DNA of 21,267 nucleotides from a virus: positions 1-21,267 of IMG/VR virus record IMGVR_UViG_3300031718_000227, one strand, 5' to 3'. Position 1 is the first letter of the stretch, and each line of letters starts with the position of its first letter. The translations under genes were made by a program, and so were the position numbers. Shown in pieces: positions 1-7,158 of this stretch. The notes under the pieces are model-generated. The model worked only from the letters and a program-made list of their open reading frames with translations. It searched no databases and was not told the origin of the DNA.

Positions 1-1064
1 TATGCAGTGGCAAATTCATTGATGGTGGAATCGCAGGCGGAAAGATCACTGAGATTTTTGGGTCGGAATCTTCTTCTAAATCATTAATTGGAGCTAATAT
101 TTTACATGGCTGTCAAAAACTTGGTGGTTATGCAATCATGTTGGATTGTGAAAATGCAATTAATAGAGATTTTGTACAAACTGCATCCCACTTAGATTTG
201 AAAAGGATATTAATTTATAATCCGCCTACATTAGAGAGAGCATTTAGAAAAATACATAATGTTGTTAAGGCTATTCGTACAAAAGATAAAGAATCTCCAA
301 TTACAGTTGTATATGATAGTATTACGGTAAGTCCTTGTGAGCGAGAGTTTCGAGAAGCTGACTTGCCGGATGAATTTTCTGCTGCGGATTTTAAGAGGGT
401 TGTAGGAGCTAATGAACAACCCGGTGAAAGGGCTAAGGTTTGCAGTAAGGAATTGAGAAAACTATCGCCTATGCTCGCAAAGGAAAACGTAACCCTAATT
501 GTTATTAATCAAACTAGGAACAAGATTGGTGTCATGTTTGGGAGTCCAACAACTCCTGGTGGCGGCGGCGAAGCGTTAAAATTTTATGCGTCTTGTCGTC
601 TAGAGACTCATGCTGCTAAAAAAATTGTACGTAAGATTGAAAACGTAAAAGATCATGACGTTTCTATGGGTGTGAATATAAATATTAATAACAAAAAGAA
701 CAGGGCTTTTAAGCCGTTTCGAGGTACTAAGGGCGTACAATTATTTTTTGATAAAGGCATGAATCCTTTGTCTGGACTTCTAACTCCGCTCTTAGATGAA
801 GATAGAATTCACGTAGTAAGTGGAGGCAACTTTGCTGTAAATGAAATGTATCTTCCGGATGGAAAAGAAGAGTATAAGTTCAAATCCTCGGTAGAAAGAA
901 ATGATATTCCTGCTAAAGTATTGCTGGAATGTCCAAAGTTAATCAATGCAACTTCAACAGAAGAAGTAGCAGAGTATCTCAGCGTTTTTGATAGTGCTAT
1001 AGCTCAATCACAGGCCGAAGATATTCAAGAGAATGAAATATCCAATTCGGATGACGAAGCATAA
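1..1064 (+). CDS. recA: RecA-family recombinase, 5'-truncated by window edge
   Basis: The reading frame is open from base 3, so the start lies outside the window. The first internal ATG (138) is not the start, because the Walker A motif is encoded upstream at 60-83 (GSESSSKS, RecA normally GPESSGKT). The frame then carries RecA landmarks: a YDSIT strand (Walker B), and INQTRNKIGVMFG followed by a Gly-rich loop and EALKFYAS, matching the RecA core and DNA-binding loop L2. Role: ATP-dependent strand exchange in phage recombination and replication-linked repair. The Walker A Gly before the Lys is Ser; T4 UvsX also lacks this Gly, so activity need not be lost. The C-terminus is acidic (EDIQENEISNSDDEA), as in bacterial RecA. 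The stop abuts the stop of the convergent gene at 1065. Confidence 0.9.
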   Translation, partial: CSGKFIDGGIAGGKITEIFGSESSSKSLIGANILHGCQKLGGYAIMLDCENAINRDFVQTASHLDLKRILIYNPPTLERAFRKIHNVVKAIRTKDKESPITVVYDSITVSPCEREFREADLPDEFSAADFKRVVGANEQPGERAKVCSKELRKLSPMLAKENVTLIVINQTRNKIGVMFGSPTTPGGGGEALKFYASCRLETHAAKKIVRKIENVKDHDVSMGVNININNKKNRAFKPFRGTKGVQLFFDKGMNPLSGLLTPLLDEDRIHVVSGGNFAVNEMYLPDGKEEYKFKSSVERNDIPAKVLLECPKLINATSTEEVAEYLSVFDSAIAQSQAEDIQENEISNSDDEA

Positions 1065-1646
1065 TCACAACTCTAAATCATCTTTTGGCTTTTCTATCTG
1101 ATACATACCAACACTTACTTTTCTGATTTTAGCCCCTTGGAACTCCAGTTTTTTCCTAACGAAGTGTAAGTTATTGTAAATGGTGGATTTCTTTATCGTT
1201 GGATATTTAATCTGAATTTTACCTATTGCGACTACTTCGTAGTTATTAAACATGTTTTCGATATACTCACGTATCTCTTGGCGAAGTTCTTTCTTAGAGA
1301 CATCCTGATCTGCTTCTTTAAGTAAAGCACTTTCCATTGTAGGGATAGATTTAACCATAGCCGTGACTATTTGAGGGGTATCGGTTGGAGGATAAACTTG
1401 CTTAACGATAGAGTATTGCACATCATTCTGTGGATTATTTTCGGAAATCCTCTTGCTAAGATCGGGCAGTTCAAGTAAAGTAACGTTTTCGGCTCTTACC
1501 AAACATGCCTTTAATTTGAATGTGCGTATGAATTCAAGCAGTATTCCAAGATTGCTTTTTTTCGTGAAAAACCTTTCCGCTTTATCGTTTTCTAAAAGTA
1601 AGACTAGTGCCGACTTCTTCATTTGCATTTCTACCTCCAACACCAT
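1065..1646 (-). CDS. Unknown protein convergent with recA, possible C-terminal winged helix
   Basis: I do not recognise a family. The frame extends back to a TTG at 1730, but that would overlap the opposite-strand promoter at 1662-1690 and the start of the 1723 gene. Two internal ATGs have better ribosome sites: 1646 (AAGAAGG, 4-nt spacing) and 1628 (GGAGG, 5-nt spacing). The protein begins with a hydrophobic strand (SALVLLLE). Its C-terminal 80 residues alternate helix and basic strand (KKSTIYNNLHFVRKKLEF, then KIRKVSVGMYQIEK), resembling a winged-helix DNA-binding fold. That fold is an inference from pattern only. The last codon abuts the recA stop, leaving no room for a terminator. Confidence 0.6.
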   Translation of the reverse strand: MVLEVEMQMKKSALVLLLENDKAERFFTKKSNLGILLEFIRTFKLKACLVRAENVTLLELPDLSKRISENNPQNDVQYSIVKQVYPPTDTPQIVTAMVKSIPTMESALLKEADQDVSKKELRQEIREYIENMFNNYEVVAIGKIQIKYPTIKKSTIYNNLHFVRKKLEFQGAKIRKVSVGMYQIEKPKDDLEL

Positions 1647-1661
1647 TGTACCTTCTTTTGA

Positions 1662-1690
1662 TTGACTTGGGAAGAGAGATTTGGTATGAT
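1662..1690 (+). promoter_or_regulatory. sigma70-type promoter for the amidoligase gene
   Basis: TTGACT (1662-1667), 17-nt spacer, TATGAT (1685-1690), with TG at 1682-1683 giving an extended -10. The expected start near 1697 leaves a leader of about 26 nt containing GGGAG six bases before the GTG at 1723. It is one of the closest matches to the host housekeeping consensus in the window, suggesting early expression. Confidence 0.7.
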
Positions 1691-1722
1691 GACCGAAGCT
1701 TTTTAGGAAGCGGGAGAATTGC

Positions 1723-2772
1723 GTGGACAATGAACGATTGACATGCCGGGACTACCGAGATTATGGCGGCGAGATAGAAATAAACGCGCTAGATTTAATT
1801 GCTCATGGTTCTCAAGGCCCCCCGCCCGAAGGTATAGATTATGTATCCTGTCTTGTTAACAAAAGTACTTCGCAAAGTGCTCAGGTTAAGGCTTGGGAGC
1901 AAACGCATAACAATTTAGAATGGGTACTTAAGCCAGATGCCAGTGCAGGCATTGAGATTTGTTCTCCTGTGCTAAAGAGTTGGGAAGGTCTTTCTAAACT
2001 CTGTAGAGTAGCCGATGTTTTACACGATGATAAAGATGTACAAGCCGATTTTCGTTGTTCCTTACATATCCATACCGATATAACTGATTTATATAACAGT
2101 GAAAAATCGGAGGAGTTAGCGAAACTCATAGCTTACTGGATTAAATGCGAGTTGGTATTAATGGATTCCGTCCCTTTCAGGCGTAAAAATAATAAATACT
2201 GCCAACTCATTAGTGCTACTAACCTCTTAAATGTTGACAGCAAGATAGCGGCTAATGTATTTATTCAAGCACTAGGTAAACACAAATATACTTCATTTAA
2301 TACTTATCATTTGAGGTTAGAAAAGAGATATACTGTTGAATTTCGAATTATGGAAAATGATGCTTGCCTTGATAGTTTTATGACTAAAAATTGGACTAGA
2401 TTTGTTTTACATTTTATTAACATGGCTGTAAAGGCTCAGTTACCTCCGCCATATAAACCGGGTAATATTAATTCTGGATTGTGTTTATATGACCTTGCCG
2501 ATGTGATTAAGTTCCTAAGATTTGACGGGTCTTGTGAATTGTCCCCAGGTTTGAAACAAGTTAGGAATTGGTTTCTGGGACGACTATATTACAATATTAG
2601 CGATGTCTCGGTTGATAATTCTTTTTGGAAAGTGGGACGAGAAATATCAAAGCGACAATTGACCACGATATTGGGAGACCTGGAAAAACGAGAAGGTATT
2701 AAAGTAAATAAAGAGTGGGTTGCACCATCTAATGTGCAACAAGCTGTGTATGGAGAAGAGTATATAGAATAG
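1723..2772 (+). CDS. Putative amidoligase (Amidoligase_2-like, glutamine-synthetase-like fold)
   Basis: Probable ATP-dependent COOH-NH2 ligase forming an amide bond between a carboxylate and an amine, on an unknown substrate. Visible signatures: ExE in the first strand (GGEIEIN, E17/E19), a W...D-x-S segment (W67, D72) leading to EICSPVL (E78), HxH in SLHIHTD (H115/H117), E143 followed by PFRR (R153/R154), and TVEFRIME (E206, R208) followed by a W near 224. This order is typical of Amidoligase_2 proteins, in which the acidic and His residues bind Mg-ATP. The length (349 aa) fits. The start is GTG with GGGAG six bases upstream. The next gene begins right after the stop, so the two are probably co-translated. 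In related phage and bacterial families such ligases modify cell-wall peptides or proteins; which applies here is unknown. Confidence 0.75.
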   Translation: MDNERLTCRDYRDYGGEIEINALDLIAHGSQGPPPEGIDYVSCLVNKSTSQSAQVKAWEQTHNNLEWVLKPDASAGIEICSPVLKSWEGLSKLCRVADVLHDDKDVQADFRCSLHIHTDITDLYNSEKSEELAKLIAYWIKCELVLMDSVPFRRKNNKYCQLISATNLLNVDSKIAANVFIQALGKHKYTSFNTYHLRLEKRYTVEFRIMENDACLDSFMTKNWTRFVLHFINMAVKAQLPPPYKPGNINSGLCLYDLADVIKFLRFDGSCELSPGLKQVRNWFLGRLYYNISDVSVDNSFWKVGREISKRQLTTILGDLEKREGIKVNKEWVAPSNVQQAVYGEEYIE

Positions 2773-3213
2773 ATGATTACTTTACAAGATACTGTTCGTG
2801 AGATGAAACGAATGGGAGAGTTATTGATTCCTTATACTATACCTAAAGTTTCTTTGGAAGATGAGAACCGGATTAAGATTCTAAAGCAACGTAATATCAC
2901 TGTTGATGGGTATGATATTATCGTGAGTTACAGTAAGAGCGAATATAAGGACCATCTCTTAGAAATTGTGCAAATACAAAGCGAGTTTGTACCATTTCTT
3001 CCGTTTAATGTCGTTTGTAAAATAGCTAAAGCTTTTCTAGGTAGCGATTGTCTTTCTTTCATAGATTTCGTGAAAATCGACCGCAAGTTGTATTGCTGGA
3101 TTCTTCAAAGAAGTAAGAACGGAGATTGTATACTATCGGCTGACTCGAAATCTCGTTCATTTGATGGATTTGAATTTTATTCGATGAACCCTAATGCGGT
3201 TAATTTTTACTAG
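2773..3213 (+). CDS. Unknown partner gene of the amidoligase
   Basis: 146-aa protein of unrecognised family. Its ATG follows the amidoligase TAG with no gap, so the two are probably translated as a unit and may share a pathway. The sequence is a mixed alpha/beta soluble protein without membrane segments. It has three Cys, a hydrophobic strand (FVPFLPFNVVCKIAKAFLG) and an aromatic C-terminus (FDGFEFYSMNPNAVNFY). No catalytic motif is obvious. A role as substrate carrier, cyclotransferase-like partner or accessory factor would be a guess based only on position. Confidence 0.65.
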   Translation: MITLQDTVREMKRMGELLIPYTIPKVSLEDENRIKILKQRNITVDGYDIIVSYSKSEYKDHLLEIVQIQSEFVPFLPFNVVCKIAKAFLGSDCLSFIDFVKIDRKLYCWILQRSKNGDCILSADSKSRSFDGFEFYSMNPNAVNFY

Positions 3214-3270
3214 GTTTTACTATTAGGCATATATAAAATAGCTGATAAACAGCATTTTACGGAGGATTCT

Positions 3271-3570
3271 ATGTCTAAGAAAATTCAATCCCTCCTCATT
3301 AAGCACCTTATGGAAGTCGGTCATATCGATCTAGTTCTTCCAGATGGAATCAGGCTTGAAATCGGAGTTGTCCAAGAAGATGAAACTGGTAAAGTTATTA
3401 ACTGTATAGAAGATTATTGCTACGTTGCAGCAACAAGAGAAGAAACAGGATTTTTACTCGATTCATATAATACGGTATTGCAATACTCAGAAGAACAGAG
3501 TAAAATCTTGATAGAAGATTCAACATATGATAGACAAGGGCAACCAATCCGACGCCTAGAAGTTATCTGA
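3271..3570 (+). CDS. Small unknown protein
   Basis: 99-aa acidic protein, family not recognised. Start supported by CGGAGGA eight bases before the ATG. The leader holds an AT-rich TATAAA-like box (3232-3237) and a 4-bp hairpin (GCTG...CAGC, 3241-3253), so it may have its own transcription start. The body reads as beta-rich (HIDLVLPDGIRLEIGVVQED, then DYCYVAATREETGFLLDSY). It ends by overlapping the 3' end of the convergent gene at 3563. Confidence 0.65.
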   Translation: MSKKIQSLLIKHLMEVGHIDLVLPDGIRLEIGVVQEDETGKVINCIEDYCYVAATREETGFLLDSYNTVLQYSEEQSKILIEDSTYDRQGQPIRRLEVI

Positions 3571-3886
3571 ATTTATGTCCGATAGTTTGGATATGCTTAA
3601 ATTCAGTTCCCCCTAAAAGGAATTCGGATGTACCAGTATAGACATACTCTTGAACATGAACATAAAATTCTAGCCAGATTAAAAACCCGTTTTTAACAAG
3701 TGAAAAACGGGAGATGTGGATTTTGTTGTTTTGCAACTTTTTTGGAGGGGTACTCAATTCCTTAAAATAGGAATTGTTGTTTTGTATGTATGTGGTCGTA
3801 AGCTCTAACAGGCTTTTATGATCTAAGAATGTTGGCCAATTGGCTAACAGTAGATTTTCCAATTTTTCTTTGTTTACTATATTCAT
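3563..3886 (-). CDS. Small unknown protein, inverted-repeat-rich gene
   Basis: The open frame reaches 3982, but that would overlap the opposite gene at 3901; the ATG at 3886 (MNIVNKEKLENLL) gives a clean 107-aa product. No good Shine-Dalgarno precedes it, so the start is uncertain. The C-terminal half looks like genuine beta-rich protein (FLIWLEFYVHVQEYVYTGTS, FLLGGTEFKHIQTIG). Family not recognised. The coding sequence holds three inverted repeats: a 9-bp hairpin with a T-tract, a 7-bp hairpin and a near-palindrome at 3831-3848. That is unusual for a gene this short and might affect its own expression. Confidence 0.5.
   Translation of the reverse strand: MNIVNKEKLENLLLANWPTFLDHKSLLELTTTYIQNNNSYFKELSTPPKKLQNNKIHISRFSLVKNGFLIWLEFYVHVQEYVYTGTSEFLLGGTEFKHIQTIGHKFR
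3681..3711 (-). terminator. Intragenic hairpin with T-tract (terminator-like on minus strand)
   Basis: Perfect 9-bp stem CCCGTTTTT / AAAAACGGG (3686-3694 and 3703-3711) with an 8-nt loop. Read on the minus strand it is followed immediately by TTTTT (3685-3681), the layout of a rho-independent terminator or attenuator. It lies inside an apparent gene, so it could attenuate that gene or be a coincidence of coding. Confidence 0.35.
3755..3776. repeat. 7-bp perfect inverted repeat
   Basis: CAATTCC (3755-3761) and GGAATTG (3770-3776) flank an 8-nt AT loop, 44 bases from the terminator-like hairpin in the same small gene. It has no clear function. Confidence 0.4.
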
Positions 3887-3900
3887 GATGAGGTACAGCA

Positions 3901-4149
3901 ATGTCTGTTCATAACGTTTTAGTAGAGTATGTTTTGGGTCTTTCCGGTGATGAGTTAGAGTTTCTTGACTCTCGACTTTCACGTAGATATTCCGGAGATT
4001 TAGCAGAGGTACTTAATTTTCTAGAGAAGAATCAAAAAGTTGATTACGAATTATCAAAAGCGAAGACCGCCGATGAGTTATATGATACGGTTGATTCTAT
4101 GCATCTTTATATAAGAAAAGAAGTTGATAGGAGAGCGGCTAGGAAGTAA
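3901..4149 (+). CDS. Small helical protein, coupled to the next gene
   Basis: 82-aa, strongly charged, predicted all-helical protein (DELEFLDSRLSRRYSGDLAE, ending KEVDRRAARK). Family not recognised. A weak GAGG lies seven bases before the ATG. Its stop overlaps the next start as TAATG, so the two genes are translationally coupled. No membrane segment or catalytic motif is visible. Confidence 0.6.
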   Translation: MSVHNVLVEYVLGLSGDELEFLDSRLSRRYSGDLAEVLNFLEKNQKVDYELSKAKTADELYDTVDSMHLYIRKEVDRRAARK

Positions 4150-4463
4150 TGTGTAAAGTTGTCAAAATGAAGCCGGGAATGTATGTTTGGCAAGTAGCAG
4201 GGGTAGAGCATGAAGCAGAATGGGAGGCATACGATTTTTATCTTCAGCAATGGGGGCCTGCCAAACATCTTCATATGGCTTGTATCTGGCCTTATCCTTA
4301 TATCGTAAATGGCCAAGAAGCTACTTTCGAAGAAGCTCTACAGAACACGGTAGCTCGTCTTCCGCAAGAGGCTATTGTTTATGTTTATGAGGACAATGAG
4401 AGTTTCGGAGCATTAAGAAAGAAAATCGTTCCCAAACGGCCTCGGATTTTAAGGTATTATTAA
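4149..4463 (+). CDS. Small unknown protein
   Basis: 104-aa protein starting inside the TAATG overlap with the upstream gene. It is Trp/Tyr-rich (MYVWQVAGVEHEAEWEAYDF, then CIWPYPYIVNG) and has a basic C-terminus (KKIVPKRPRILRYY). No family recognised. The last four bases overlap the convergent glycosyltransferase gene. Confidence 0.6.
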   Translation: MCKVVKMKPGMYVWQVAGVEHEAEWEAYDFYLQQWGPAKHLHMACIWPYPYIVNGQEATFEEALQNTVARLPQEAIVYVYEDNESFGALRKKIVPKRPRILRYY

Positions 4464-5110
4464 AGCAAAAACATATTCTTTTCCGGATGAAATGACTGAT
4501 ATATTTGCCTGAATTGTTCTCTGTTTAAGTAATGTCCTGTAATAACATTGTTGTCTGGATGTGGTAATACGGGGTCTGGTTTCTTCTCGGAGCTATATCC
4601 TTGCTTAAATCTGTTATCGTGATGTGCCACAACTTTAGAAGCATGACATAAGTTCCCTACCATTGTATCGCTCGCTATGGCTTGTGAAATTAGGGGGTCA
4701 TTTGGAGAAAAACTGGTTATCTCCTCTATCGCTCTGCGAGATAGGAAGAATCCCGCTCCTCCTTCGGCGTGCGATTTGTATATATGACCCATATAATCAT
4801 ACTTTTCGAAGCCACAGTTTAGTAATCTATCGACGACTACATACGTGTCATCATCGCATGTGAAAACGTAATCGAATCTTTCTCTCTCAAAGCAAATTTT
4901 GTAAGCGAGATAAAGTTTCATTGGCAGATTTGCGTCATCGCAATCTACTGCGAGAATATGAGGATGTGATGATGATTTTTCGCCTATTATGAAGTAGTAG
5001 GGTATATCTTGTAAATCGGTGACCCAAGTGCGGCAGAGTTCGAGTCGCCTTTCGTAATTTGCTTTACAGTTCATTATCAAAACTAGCAAATTATGAGTCG
5101 GGATATTCAA
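4460..5110 (-). CDS. Fringe-like / beta-1,3-galactosyltransferase-type glycosyltransferase (GT31-like)
   Basis: Predicted metal-dependent, nucleotide-sugar-using glycosyltransferase of the GT-A fold. Signatures: N-terminal LLVLIMNCKANYERRLELCR strand and helix with R-x3-C-x2-TW as in beta-1,3-galactosyltransferases, the DxD-type metal site CDDDTYV (D86-D88), and GGAGFFLS (117-124), the acceptor-side motif of Fringe and core-1 galactosyltransferases. At 216 aa it is a minimal catalytic domain with no signal peptide or membrane anchor, so it probably acts in the host cytoplasm. The TTG start is supported by AAGAAGG six bases upstream; an ATG twelve codons in is the alternative. It overlaps the small Cys gene upstream by 20 bases. 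Target unknown: host surface glycan, phage protein or DNA base. Confidence 0.75.
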   Translation of the reverse strand: MNIPTHNLLVLIMNCKANYERRLELCRTWVTDLQDIPYYFIIGEKSSSHPHILAVDCDDANLPMKLYLAYKICFERERFDYVFTCDDDTYVVVDRLLNCGFEKYDYMGHIYKSHAEGGAGFFLSRRAIEEITSFSPNDPLISQAIASDTMVGNLCHASKVVAHHDNRFKQGYSSEKKPDPVLPHPDNNVITGHYLNREQFRQIYQSFHPEKNMFLL

Positions 5111-5324
5111 TTTTTACCTTCTTGCCTGTCGGGGTCTCTTCTTCATAAGCTCGGATTTGCTGGATGTATTCAGAAAAGTTATTTACCTCGAAGAAACATG
5201 GATCGTCCGGTTCAACTTTGAGATTTTGATACGCCCCATCATTGATGATTGTAATGCCGCACAATTTGTGCTTTTTGACAAATAGTTGGCAATCCCGACA
5301 TCGTTTGAATTTTTGTTCTTGCAT
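5091..5324 (-). CDS. Small Cys-containing (zinc-finger-like) protein
   Basis: 77-aa protein with CRDC near the N-terminus, then LCG and DPCFF, a spacing (C-x2-C-x9-C-x19-C) that could bind one zinc. Start supported by AGAGGAA four bases before the ATG. It sits head-to-head with the thioredoxin gene and overlaps the following glycosyltransferase start by 20 bases, so the two are likely co-translated. Family not recognised. Confidence 0.55.
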   Translation of the reverse strand: MQEQKFKRCRDCQLFVKKHKLCGITIINDGAYQNLKVEPDDPCFFEVNNFSEYIQQIRAYEEETPTGKKVKIEYPDS

Positions 5325-5346
5325 TCTCGTTCCTCTTTTATATAAT
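5319..5346 (+). promoter_or_regulatory. Possible sigma70 promoter for the thioredoxin operon
   Basis: TTGCAT (5319-5324), 16-nt spacer, perfect TATAAT (5341-5346), about 30 bases before the thioredoxin ATG. The -35 matches only in its first half. The AT box may serve both divergent genes. Confidence 0.45.
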
Positions 5347-5381
5347 ATGGTAAATCGTTCCTTTTTTCACAAGAGGTTTTC

Positions 5382-5696
5382 ATGTTAATCTTAAACGAAT
5401 CAAATTTTGATGAAAGTATTGCTAAGGGCGTATCTCTAGTAGACTTTTATGCTGATTGGTGTATGCCATGTCGTAGTTTGGCGCCAATTCTGGAAGACCT
5501 AAAGCTTAAGATGCCAAGTGTCAATTTCTTTAAACTTAACATTGAGGATAGTCAAGATTTAGCTGGGAAATATGATGTAAGTAGTATCCCGCTTATGGTT
5601 ATTATGCGAGACGGTAAGGAAGTGAATAGGATAGTAGGATTGATGAAGTCCGAAGATATTGAGAAAAAGATAAATGAGGTATTGAAGGTAGAATGA
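5382..5696 (+). CDS. trxA: Thioredoxin
   Basis: 104-aa single-domain thioredoxin, the usual length. Redox site DWCMPC (C27, C30; most thioredoxins have CGPC), preceded by VDFYAD, with the cis-proline loop SSIPLMVIM (P70) and a C-terminal GLMKSEDIEKKI helix. Probable role: electron donor to a phage or host ribonucleotide reductase, or a processivity or redox partner; no reductase gene lies in the window. AGAGG lies six bases before the ATG. Its TGA overlaps the ATG of the next small gene (ATGA). The Met in place of Gly in the active site may shift the redox potential. Confidence 0.9.
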   Translation: MLILNESNFDESIAKGVSLVDFYADWCMPCRSLAPILEDLKLKMPSVNFFKLNIEDSQDLAGKYDVSSIPLMVIMRDGKEVNRIVGLMKSEDIEKKINEVLKVE

Positions 5697-6035
5697 ATTA
5701 TTGGAAAGAATTAAAACTTATTAAAGAACATAATTGGCGAAGTAGTTTCTCATAGGACGTTTGTTGGATATTATGCTGTTCTTAAAAAAGTAGATATACT
5801 TGCGTTTAATTTCCTAATTTGGATGGATGAGATAGTCAGGGCCGGTAAAACTAGATGTTCGCTGCCAGTTAATGTTGCTTTAATGGCTCGTGAATATCAA
5901 GTAAATAATATTACAATAATTACAGGCAGTAAGACCCCAGACGGTATTAGATCGTTTAGTCATTACTTCAAGTTTCTAGATTTTGATGATATTCCTGATG
6001 ACTTGAAGCAATTTGATAGGAGAAATTGGAGTTAG
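5693..6035 (+). CDS. Small unknown protein apparently split by a +1 frameshift
   Basis: An ATG overlapping the thioredoxin stop, with AAGG upstream, opens a 20-codon frame (MNYWKELKLIKEHNWRSSFS) that ends at TCA-TAG (5750-5755). The +1 frame is open from 5715 and reads as normal protein through 6035 (RTFVGYYAVLKKVDILAF, then the segment from ATG 5823, MDEIVRAGKTRCSLPVN). That frame has no ATG, GTG or TTG between 5715 and 5822, and 5823 has no Shine-Dalgarno. The simplest reading is one protein of about 113 aa that needs a +1 shift, whether programmed, mutational or a sequence error. Function not recognised. If only the second part is made, it starts at 5823 (70 aa). Confidence 0.5.
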
Positions 6036-6047
6036 AGAAATTATTAT

Positions 6048-6680
6048 ATGAAACTAATTGGAATTACGGCACAACGTCAAAATGGAAAGGATAGTCTAGC
6101 CGATAACATCATCAAAATATATGGTGAAAATTGGCTTAAAGAGTCCTTTGCTAATCCCGTTAAAAAGACATTCTGCGAGGGTTTTGATTTTGATGAAACC
6201 AAGTTAGAAGAATGGAAGGTTAAAGATTTATGTCCTCCGGGTATGGTTAAGACGGTACGAGAAGCCCTAATGTATATCGGGGATGGTTATCGCGATATTA
6301 TGCCTATGATATGGGTGAATAAGATGGCTAATCGTCTTGACCATAATAAGAATTATATTATCCCAGATGTAAGGTATGTGAATGAGTTAAAGTTTATTAA
6401 AGAAAATGGTGGTGTAGTTATCCTTATATGGCGTAAGGGTTGGGAAAACTCAATAAACCATAATTCCGAGAAAACAATATATCCTGCTGTTGTCTGGTGT
6501 AAGAATTGTGGCGAAGAGGGTGAATTGTTAGTTCATAATTGGAAATTAAGCGACAGCACATGGCATAATGCTCCTCCCGAGATAAAATATATCGATATTT
6601 TTGTGAGAAACGATAGTGACTTAGACCGTTTATATGAAAAATCTGTTAAGGTGGCTAAACTACTTGGAGATATAAATTGA
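6048..6680 (+). CDS. Deoxynucleoside monophosphate kinase (T4 gp1-like)
   Basis: Phosphorylates dNMPs to dNDPs for phage DNA synthesis. The N-terminus is a P-loop of the dNMP-kinase type (GITAQRQNGKDS, K14), followed by AD. The middle holds REALMYIGDGYR and the LID-side motif IPDVRYVNE (D107, R109), as in phage deoxynucleotide monophosphate kinases. Near residue 150 an extra segment CKNCGEEGE (C151, C154) resembles half a zinc ribbon and is not usual for the family. Length 210 aa is close to typical. No strong Shine-Dalgarno (GAG at -12). It overlaps the next gene, whose TTG lies in the stop region. Confidence 0.8.
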   Translation: MKLIGITAQRQNGKDSLADNIIKIYGENWLKESFANPVKKTFCEGFDFDETKLEEWKVKDLCPPGMVKTVREALMYIGDGYRDIMPMIWVNKMANRLDHNKNYIIPDVRYVNELKFIKENGGVVILIWRKGWENSINHNSEKTIYPAVVWCKNCGEEGELLVHNWKLSDSTWHNAPPEIKYIDIFVRNDSDLDRLYEKSVKVAKLLGDIN

Positions 6681-7150
6681 ATTCAAGGTTAAGCGAAGAA
6701 ATAAATAGCACTCTTGAAAACTTCTATGTCTGTTGCTTGGATACACAAGTAACAAAAGAGCAAAAAGCCGAGCATATTGCTTTTTTCTTTTATTGTATTT
6801 GTACTTATTTGGTAGGATGCAGTACAAAAGACGATAACTACGGGGCTTCTACTTGGAAACACGCACATTTACCCAGTTCAATAAGTCGCTTCGCTGGCAG
6901 TATCAGGGCATCGGTAGTTCATTTAGATGCTTGTGAACTTTATCCTGAAATCAGGACTATTTTTGTCGCGGTATTGTCGCACTTTCTCGCGGAACTTAAA
7001 AACAAGGATCATTATCATACTACTGCTTACCTTAGAGGTATGTTGATGGATTTAATGGGGCGACTTCCGATTAGACAGCAGCCCACAGTAGGATATAGAT
7101 TGAAAGCTATTATATGGGATGCTACTAAAATATCGTTTAATCTGTTATAG
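6677..7150 (+). CDS. Unknown helical protein
   Basis: 157-aa protein, family not recognised. It starts with TTG overlapping the dNMP kinase TGA; GGAG lies eight bases upstream. It is helix-rich with several Cys and His (YVCCLD, FYCICTYLVGCS, LSHFLAELKNKDHYHTTAYL). A hydrophobic stretch at about 35-48 could be a core helix rather than a membrane span. Its position between dNMP kinase and glpX suggests an early metabolic transcript but gives no function. Confidence 0.6.
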   Translation: MNSRLSEEINSTLENFYVCCLDTQVTKEQKAEHIAFFFYCICTYLVGCSTKDDNYGASTWKHAHLPSSISRFAGSIRASVVHLDACELYPEIRTIFVAVLSHFLAELKNKDHYHTTAYLRGMLMDLMGRLPIRQQPTVGYRLKAIIWDATKISFNLL

Positions 7151-7158
7151 GGAATATT

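Noticed and set aside
60-83. RecA Walker A lacking its usual Gly before Lys, as evidence of an inactive gene
   Set aside because: T4 UvsX also lacks that Gly and is active; the rest of the RecA core looks intact.
1647-1730. TTG-initiated N-terminal extension of the minus-strand gene at 1065
   Set aside because: It would overlap the good plus-strand promoter and the neighbouring start, while internal ATGs at 1646 and 1628 have proper ribosome sites.
5034-5046. tRNA T-arm-like GTTCGAGTC
   Set aside because: No acceptor stem or anticodon arm around it; the region codes for the Fringe-like enzyme on the minus strand.
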